The position numbers and the translations under genes were made by a program. Below are positions 31,133 to 36,545 of a stretch of 36,545 bases of DNA, in pieces. This stretch comes from CAYTUI01 sp964441335 (lineage in GTDB: Bacteria > Patescibacteriota > Patescibacteriia > UBA1558 > 2-01-FULL-52-15): contig CAYTUI010000012.1 of assembly GCA_964441335.1 (NCBI GenBank), forward strand, positions 1 through 36,545, written 5' to 3'. The notes below the pieces were generated by a model. It had not been told where the DNA came from and made no database searches. It was given only the letters and a program-made list of their open reading frames with translations. Position 1 is the stretch's first letter; each line of letters opens with the position of its first letter.

Positions 31133-34054
31133 TTAGTCGAGCACAAGTGTATTAGCTACCAGATCCGGCCTGACCTTTTTTAATTGATCTAGAGCCAGTC
31201 TGCTTAAAGCAAGACTAAGATAATTCCTGAAACCCTGACTGGCATCAAGCGCGCCCTCGGTATTATGATGGACTTTTTCGTGGACATAAACATCTGCCGC
31301 CTGAATAAAATCTTCTAGTATATCCCTCAAGAGGTGGATATTTTTACCGTCAGAAAAGCCATTGGCAACTCTTTGTCTGACAGTTTTTTTTCTATATATT
31401 TTAATACCTGATGGTTTGTTATTTGGGAGGTAATCATCAATGGCCTTCAAAATATCTATCATTGCCAGTTCTTCCGGAGTAAGTTCAGCATCTGGTATAT
31501 GCTCCACGTCGGTCATGTCATGCAAACGTGATTCGTAGGTCGGTAATCCCAGCTCGCGAAGCACTTGATAAACTTCTGTTGGCAGAGAAATAAGCTCCAA
31601 CCCAACATGTTTATTTTGTTGGAGAGCATCATAGTCTTCTGAACGCATATCTCTAATAGCAGTATCTTTCCCAAAAACTTCTTCAAAACATTTTTTCCAA
31701 ATTTGAGCATCTTGCGGATCAAAATCCATGGTAAATTCTAGCTTATCTCGGCCGTCGCCCTTTTGCGCCGCTAAGTTAGCTTTAAAAAGAAAACCTTTGA
31801 TAGCTTCCGGGTTCTTTATTTGTGACCAGATATCGGCAATAGCCGGAGTCAATTCCTGTTCATCAATAAAACTTCGATCGCGATTTTTAATCTCCAATGT
31901 CGGTAAATGATAGGTGAAAAGTAGATTATGATCTCCGGGTATTAAAATTTCCCGAACGTAAATTAGACCACCTTCAAGTGACAGTAAATCACCATTGGCA
32001 GTATGTTCAACCGGCTTGACTCTTTCTATGGCCAGGACTTTTTTGTTAATCTGTCGAAATTCCTTTAATAGTTCCGCTGTGGGTTTTTCAAAGGTAGTTG
32101 AACTTATTTGATGTATTGCTTTATCGTCATCCAATTCACGTTCTTTAACAGAGTGGGTTACATCAAACATAAGCTGATCAATTTGTTTATCGTCTACCTC
32201 TTGTCGGGAGGCTCGCGGTCTGGCAGTCCAGTCTTGTGAACGCAAGGTCATTTCAATTTTTTTGCGTAGCGCCGCTACACATAACATTTTTAAGCCCTCG
32301 CCGAATTTACCCGAACCCTCGCCGGTATCTTTGGTTGAATATAAAAATCCCAGTAAGCGCGCATTATAGCCGCGTCCGTCATCGCAAATTTTTAGGGATT
32401 CTATCTGTTCATCCGGAACGTCTGCTAAATCACTATAGTGATGCCATTGGCCATCCTTTGTCTTAAAACGTAAAAATACATTAGAACCGCCCGAATCTTT
32501 CGGTAAATGATTTTGGACAGCGTCAAGTAAAATTCTTTCTTCTGTCCAAATATTCTTACCATATTCCAGAGTCAAAGAAGTAGGGATTATTTCTTGCCAA
32601 AAATCAGGAGTGACGTCTTTATCGGTTCTTACCCCAGCCCGTAAAAGTATATTTTTAAGACCGGATTGCAGTTTTATTTTTTTTATCGACTGATCTTTGA
32701 AGGTGTCCGGTATTTTGAAGTCAGTATCCAGGACAGCATCCTGTCCAAAGGCTTCATAAAATCCTTCCAGCCAAACGCTGGGATGATCGCTATGTAAATT
32801 ATACAGGTTGCTTTCAATAGTCTCGGGCTCCAAAATACATTTTTGCAGCATTGTTTTAACTAGACGTTTATCGGAAAGTTCCATAATTATGCTTCTAATT
32901 TGATATTCCAAATTATCAGACACAATGGCATTACGATCTCTATTTGTTTCCACATCCTCTAAATTATAGGATAAGAGAGTTTTTTTACGACAGACAAACA
33001 TACCTTTAACAAATATGTTTCCTGATTCGCTACTGACTATTTCCCCCGTACTGCCCACAAATAATGGGCGATAGTTTTCTTTCAAAGGCAATACCTTGGA
33101 ATCAATTTTCATTAATTCATCGAGGAAGGATTCTGATGGCTTCCAAAAAGTAGTTCGTGAGCCAATCAGTGGTTGACCGTCTAAATGCTGAACTTGAAAG
33201 GCCAGTTGTTGAACAGTTTGATCCTTTTTATTTCTGGTATCGAAAATATTGACTGCTTTGGCAATTGGTTTGGCTCGCCAATCTTGAGACTCCATTTCAG
33301 GCTGTAAACCTTCGCGTAAAGCCGCGGCCGCCATCATTTTCATACCTTCCCCAAATTGCCCGGCCGATTCTTTTTCCTCGGTTTTGAAGGAATGTAATAG
33401 GGATAAGTTTTTGACATCAAACCCGACGCCGTCATCGGAAAAACGAACAGCTTCAATTTTGTCCCGTCTTGGTCTAGCTTCTGCCAAAGAAACCCACTGA
33501 CCGTCAATTAAACATCTGACCCAAACATGTTCCCCTTTGGCATCAGCCGGTAAATGATTTTGTATACCATCAAGACAGATACGTTCTACGCCCCAGTTTT
33601 TCTTTTCATATTCCAAAGTCAAAGAAGTATCCAGAGTTTCTTCAGACGTGACCACAGTTGATCTCTCTTGGTTTAAAATTTCATCTGCAGAAAAGTCACT
33701 TGTCTCTTCCAGGTTGAAATCCAGATGGCGAAGTTCACGAAGAGTGGCGATGGTTTTCTCGGCTAATAGGTAGGAGCTGGCAGAATTAATTTTTGGTAAT
33801 TGGTCTGCTGGTTTCTTACGAGTCGGCAGCAGACGAAAGATGCTTTCCAGATAGGCCTTCCAGCGATTAATTTTTTCTTCCTCACCCTCGCGTTTCGGCT
33901 GATAGCGATCTACTAACTGTAAGACTCTTGTCAGACGTAGAGCATCCCGTTCGTCCAGCAATTCATTGTTCAAAAACCAATCAATATCTTCTCGGGAAGA
34001 TTCCAGAGATTTTTTAGACTCTGTAAATTGCGCTTTAAGTTCGGGGCGTTCCAT
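31133..34054 (-). CDS. Tandem GHKL (Bergerat-fold) ATPase protein with C-terminal HExxH motif
   Basis: 973 residues, no signal or membrane segment. It contains an internal duplication of about 350 residues (about 142-480 and 491-840). Each copy has a GHKL ATP-binding set: N-box D-x-x-x-N (LDGIQNH at 161-167; LDAVQNH at 510-516), G1 box SDDGVGFD (206-213) and CDDGRGYN (557-564), G2 box GQFGEGMK (232-239) and GKFGEGLK (582-589). Each copy later has an NRDR motif (371-374; 724-727) and a WLEGFYEAFG/WKKCFEEVFG-like helix. The usual catalytic Glu of the N-box is Asp in both copies. The last 130 residues carry VHEKVHH (HExxH at 925-929), a zinc-metallopeptidase motif, in a helical setting. No named family fits the whole. 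It is the third gene of a minus-strand cluster with a 96-aa ORFan and another HExxH protein, suggesting an ATP-driven switch that controls a peptidase. Confidence 0.8.
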   Translation of the reverse strand: MERPELKAQFTESKKSLESSREDIDWFLNNELLDERDALRLTRVLQLVDRYQPKREGEEEKINRWKAYLESIFRLLPTRKKPADQLPKINSASSYLLAEKTIATLRELRHLDFNLEETSDFSADEILNQERSTVVTSEETLDTSLTLEYEKKNWGVERICLDGIQNHLPADAKGEHVWVRCLIDGQWVSLAEARPRRDKIEAVRFSDDGVGFDVKNLSLLHSFKTEEKESAGQFGEGMKMMAAAALREGLQPEMESQDWRAKPIAKAVNIFDTRNKKDQTVQQLAFQVQHLDGQPLIGSRTTFWKPSESFLDELMKIDSKVLPLKENYRPLFVGSTGEIVSSESGNIFVKGMFVCRKKTLLSYNLEDVETNRDRNAIVSDNLEYQIRSIIMELSDKRLVKTMLQKCILEPETIESNLYNLHSDHPSVWLEGFYEAFGQDAVLDTDFKIPDTFKDQSIKKIKLQSGLKNILLRAGVRTDKDVTPDFWQEIIPTSLTLEYGKNIWTEERILLDAVQNHLPKDSGGSNVFLRFKTKDGQWHHYSDLADVPDEQIESLKICDDGRGYNARLLGFLYSTKDTGEGSGKFGEGLKMLCVAALRKKIEMTLRSQDWTARPRASRQEVDDKQIDQLMFDVTHSVKERELDDDKAIHQISSTTFEKPTAELLKEFRQINKKVLAIERVKPVEHTANGDLLSLEGGLIYVREILIPGDHNLLFTYHLPTLEIKNRDRSFIDEQELTPAIADIWSQIKNPEAIKGFLFKANLAAQKGDGRDKLEFTMDFDPQDAQIWKKCFEEVFGKDTAIRDMRSEDYDALQQNKHVGLELISLPTEVYQVLRELGLPTYESRLHDMTDVEHIPDAELTPEELAMIDILKAIDDYLPNNKPSGIKIYRKKTVRQRVANGFSDGKNIHLLRDILEDFIQAADVYVHEKVHHNTEGALDASQGFRNYLSLALSRLALDQLKKVRPDLVANTLVLD

Positions 34055-34094
34055 ATGTTTAAGAGTTTATAAGGATAAAAAGTTTTTTAAATTT

Positions 34095-34385
34095 TTATTG
34101 TCCGCACAAATGTAAGGTTACAGCCACCTTGATGGCTCCAAATCTGTCCTCGGGAAATTCCGGGTAAATATCTCTGACTTTTTGTTCAAAAGTTTTCCAA
34201 CTGCCGTCGGCATCTTGAGTTAAATCGGCTTCTGTAAACTGTCCGATCCTTTCATTAAAAAGAGCCAGTTCCACACTTTTGACGGCCTCTTCTTTATTAG
34301 TCGCCTGGCCGCTGTCAATTTGCGCTTGGACTAAAGCCTCATAAGTTGGCTTAGTGCTATTTTCAGAGGGGTTTTCGAAATTCAT
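34095..34385 (-). CDS. Small acidic protein of the GHKL/metallopeptidase cluster
   Basis: 96 residues, not recognised, soluble and acidic, with one likely helix-rich domain (YEALVQAQIDSGQATNKEEA, then a segment with DIYPEFPEDRFGAIKVA). It lies 40 bp before the 973-residue gene and 58 bp after the HEIGH peptidase gene, in the same direction. A TATAAT at 34410-34415 (minus strand), 24 bases before the ATG, may give it its own promoter as well. Its size and place would fit an adaptor, inhibitor or immunity-like partner, but nothing in the sequence proves this. Confidence 0.65.
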   Translation of the reverse strand: MNFENPSENSTKPTYEALVQAQIDSGQATNKEEAVKSVELALFNERIGQFTEADLTQDADGSWKTFEQKVRDIYPEFPEDRFGAIKVAVTLHLCGQ

Positions 34386-34443
34386 AAGTATTTATGTTAG
34401 ATATTAATTATTATACGCTAAATTATAAATATACCCCAAAGTG

Positions 34444-35268
34444 TTATAATTTACAGCCTATTTTTTTAAGCATGACTGCCATTAACTCTTCCTCTTTGGG
34501 GTGGGAAGAAACCCTGGCGTCGGCTCGTCCATGGGTTGCTACTCGGCTGAAAATTTCCGCGAAAGATTCGTGCAAAATGATCGGGATAAATGCAGTCCGA
34601 TCGGTGCTCGGGAATTTATCTTTCTGTAATTCTATAATTTCTTGCTGTATAGTGGTATTAGATTTGATCAAATCAGACCAGGCTTGCAGGTCGGTCTTAT
34701 CGATGTTCATATTTCTAAGCACCGAGTGTCCGATTTCGTGATAGAAATATTTTTCAGCCAATTTCTCTAGATATTGTCGGGCGCTGTCCACGGTTGGGAA
34801 ATTTTGCGCTTCATGCTCTTTTTGGCTGTAGGTTTCTGCCAATTTTTGCATTTGGTCGGTCCTAATGGCGGTATAGATGATGTTACCGCCGGTATTGTAA
34901 ACAAAACCTGTTAGGATTCCGTCTAAAGAAAAACCTTCGGCCGTAGCCGCCCCCCTCATTTTTTGAATATTTTCCTCTGTCTGCTCAAATGGTTTGGTCA
35001 AATCTATGCCGTGAGTCAGAAATTGCGGAATAACTTTTTTAATGCCATATTTGCCCTGAAATTTGGATAAGATTTCCATAAAATCAAAAGACAAGTCTCC
35101 CGGTCTGACGACCTTGACTGAAATGGGGGATAAATCAATACCAAGTTCTTCAGAAAATTCATCAACCATCTGCTGTAAACGCTCTGGTGATATCGGATCC
35201 AAAAAATCAGCCTGCTCTCGGGTTTCTGACGATGAAAGATCATTTTTAAAATTTTCTGGGTCTGACAT
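34444..35268 (-). CDS. Putative zinc metallopeptidase (HEIGH motif)
   Basis: 274 residues, without signal peptide or membrane segment. The zinc-binding HEIGH is at 177-181 (YFYHEIGHSVLRN), and a second helix carries HESFAEIF (233-240), whose Glu237 is well placed as the third ligand of a gluzincin-type site. The N-terminal 160 residues are not recognised, with a mixed alpha/beta pattern; the N-terminus is Ser/Glu-rich (MSDPENFKNDLSSSE). It is the first gene of the three-gene cluster that ends with the dual-GHKL protein, which has its own HExxH. Zinc peptidase activity is likely; the substrate is unknown. No convincing promoter is seen upstream. Confidence 0.75.
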   Translation of the reverse strand: MSDPENFKNDLSSSETREQADFLDPISPERLQQMVDEFSEELGIDLSPISVKVVRPGDLSFDFMEILSKFQGKYGIKKVIPQFLTHGIDLTKPFEQTEENIQKMRGAATAEGFSLDGILTGFVYNTGGNIIYTAIRTDQMQKLAETYSQKEHEAQNFPTVDSARQYLEKLAEKYFYHEIGHSVLRNMNIDKTDLQAWSDLIKSNTTIQQEIIELQKDKFPSTDRTAFIPIILHESFAEIFSRVATHGRADARVSSHPKEEELMAVMLKKIGCKL

Positions 35269-35665
35269 TGTTAAAACGCGGTCTATATGAATTTATAAGC
35301 AACTATATTATTGTGATAATTCAAGCTAAATTTCTCATCTTCATTTTGAAATATTCGCCTTTGACGAATGGCGGTGTATTCAAGTTAAGTTAGCCAAACC
35401 ACAGCTATTATAAGGGTTTTTGAGCATTTTATCCAGCCCCAATTTGAGGAACTCGGATTGAGCAATAAATATGGGGAAATGATACAAATGAGGTAGTCTA
35501 AAAGAATTTCTATGCTGTTTTAGCTTATATACTATTCTGACGTTTTTTGTCTGGCCGTTTCTATCAATTTTAGCGGCCAGATAGTGTAATTGTCATATCA
35601 GTAGCCTTTTGGTACTATTAAATTATTATTCAACAGATAGGCTTTAATTAATTTATCCGCTTTGG
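35269..35665. other. Divergent intergenic region, no gene seen
   Basis: This 397-bp gap separates the minus-strand metallopeptidase gene from the plus-strand membrane gene. It contains a stable hairpin CTGGCCG (35551-35557) / CGGCCAG (35574-35580) without a following T-run on either strand, and a small one ATTCG/CGAAT near 35356-35373. No tRNA, open frame or tandem array is apparent. Weak AT-rich -10-like boxes occur near both gene starts but none is convincing. Confidence 0.55.
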
Positions 35666-36545
35666 ATGATTGAACATAATACAATGTCGATAATCGTTGA
35701 TAAATTTAAAAAACAGCCGCGACGACTAATTTTCTCTTCATTGATATCTTTATTTTGGGTAGTTTTTTTGTGGAATTTTTGGAGCAGAGATGTTTATGCT
35801 TTAGGTATTAATGCCTCAATTTTTTTAATTCTGGTGCTCATCTTTCTCAATGCCACTTTGGCTGAAAAAAAGTTATTTAGTAAGAGTAATTTAACTTGGC
35901 TTATACCGCTAGCTTTGATTGTGGTCAGTTTCGCAATTTATGACAATCCGTTTATAAAAATTTTTAACCTCCTGACGTTACCGGTATTAGGCACAATTTT
36001 TATTAATTATTCTTATTTAAAAAATCATCAGGAGAAGTATTGGGATATCGGTTTCTTTTTAATATTATTTTCTAAGCTTTTTACTCCCTTTGCTCAATTG
36101 AAAAAATCCGTTCAAGAGTATAATCGGTTAATGAAAATACGTAATAGACCGATGGATATCTTGAAGAAAATAATTATCGGCCTGGTCGTTTTTATTTTGT
36201 TAGCCATGTTGATAATAGTTCCGTTATTATCCTCGGCTGATCCGGAATTTGCCAAGAGATTGGGCAGTGCTTATCAGTGGCTGACAAGTATCATATCAGT
36301 CAGTTTATTACTGAAAATAGTCTTCGTCTATATATTATCACTATTTTTGTATGCTATTTTCTTGGCCTGGCAAAAGCCAACTGAAATAAAGGACAAACAG
36401 GTTTCCAATCAGCAGATAGATTCTATAATTTCGGGTATTGTTATAGGCGGGATATTATCGCTTTATTTATTGTTTTTATGGCTTCAATTGGAGAGATTGT
36501 GGGTCAGTGGCCTGCCGAGTGATTTTAAAGAAGTGGAGGTATTAG
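35666..36545 (+). CDS. DUF4153/DUF4173-like polytopic membrane protein, N-terminal part
   Basis: An open frame runs from the ATG at 35666 (or 35684, MSIIVDKFKKQPRR) to the window edge with no stop, giving about 290 residues. A TAA at 35645 limits the start on the left. At least seven hydrophobic helices are present. The end, LWLQLERLWVSGLPSDFKEV, resembles the conserved QLxYLFxGxLPxG segment of DUF4153/DUF4173 membrane proteins, which would normally continue with a YAxxGFFEL-type motif just beyond the window. The function of these families is poorly known. The gene is divergent from the metallopeptidase cluster. Confidence 0.7.
   Translation, partial: MIEHNTMSIIVDKFKKQPRRLIFSSLISLFWVVFLWNFWSRDVYALGINASIFLILVLIFLNATLAEKKLFSKSNLTWLIPLALIVVSFAIYDNPFIKIFNLLTLPVLGTIFINYSYLKNHQEKYWDIGFFLILFSKLFTPFAQLKKSVQEYNRLMKIRNRPMDILKKIIIGLVVFILLAMLIIVPLLSSADPEFAKRLGSAYQWLTSIISVSLLLKIVFVYILSLFLYAIFLAWQKPTEIKDKQVSNQQIDSIISGIVIGGILSLYLLFLWLQLERLWVSGLPSDFKEVEVL

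Noticed and set aside
35551..35580. CTGGCCG/CGGCCAG hairpin as an intrinsic terminator
   Set aside because: No T-run follows on either strand; the T-run on the plus strand precedes the hairpin.

Overview
The window looks like a chromosomal segment of a Candidate Phyla Radiation (Patescibacteria, Parcubacteria-like) bacterium. The evidence is indirect: very compact gene spacing, moderately AT-rich DNA, many ORFans, a PrgI/VirB4/VirB6/VirB2-like export locus of the kind common in that group, and housekeeping proteins (RsmA, EF-P, S6/SSB/S18, RecG, a THUMP methyltransferase) of plain bacterial type. TGA is used as a stop (for example at 748-750 and 19195-19197), so this is not one of the code-25 lineages (Gracilibacteria/Absconditabacteria). 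I cannot name a species.

Layout. (1) 1-1631, plus strand: the end of an MFS transporter and rsmA. (2) 1759-15642, plus strand: first half of an envelope/secretion locus, with a membrane-anchored protein carrying calcium-binding TSP3 repeats, a giant 3119-residue exported cysteine-rich protein, a VirB6/TrbL-like polytopic protein and an unknown helical protein. (3) 15708-17542, minus strand: rpsF-ssb-rpsR-efp behind one strong promoter and a long leader. (4) 18001-19197, plus strand: Trm11-like tRNA methyltransferase. (5) 19687-27802, plus strand: second half of the secretion locus, with an unknown soluble protein, PrgI-like, a detached TraC/VirB4 N-domain-like protein, the VirB4 ATPase, two small membrane proteins, a membrane-anchored beta-propeller protein, a DsbA-like thiol oxidoreductase and a VirB2/pilin-like protein with a cysteine-rich tail. 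(6) 27816-35268, minus strand: recG, a TerC-family transporter behind a structured leader with a terminator, and a three-gene cluster of a HEIGH metallopeptidase, a 96-aa ORFan and a 973-aa protein with two GHKL ATPase modules and a C-terminal HEKVH motif. (7) 35666-36545, plus strand: start of a DUF4153/DUF4173-like membrane protein running off the window.

How the genes may work together. The two plus-strand blocks together supply the expected parts of a stripped-down type IV secretion or pilus machine (VirB4 motor, PrgI/VirB3-like, VirB6-like channel, VirB2-like subunit). The giant protein (about 137 cysteines by hand count) and the pilin-like protein (10 cysteines) would need oxidative folding outside the membrane, and the DsbA-like protein next to the pilin gene is the obvious candidate catalyst. 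The best candidate for an undescribed system is the cluster at 31133-35268, which pairs duplicated Bergerat-fold ATPase modules with two putative zinc peptidases.

Intergenic DNA is unusually structured. Degenerate tandem arrays of 7- or 8-bp words, with a different word at each locus and often arranged as facing arms of a hairpin, occur at several gene borders. There are also several MITE/REP-like palindromes and a set of extended -10 promoters (TGnTATAAT), two of which sit so close to the start codon that leaderless mRNAs are likely.
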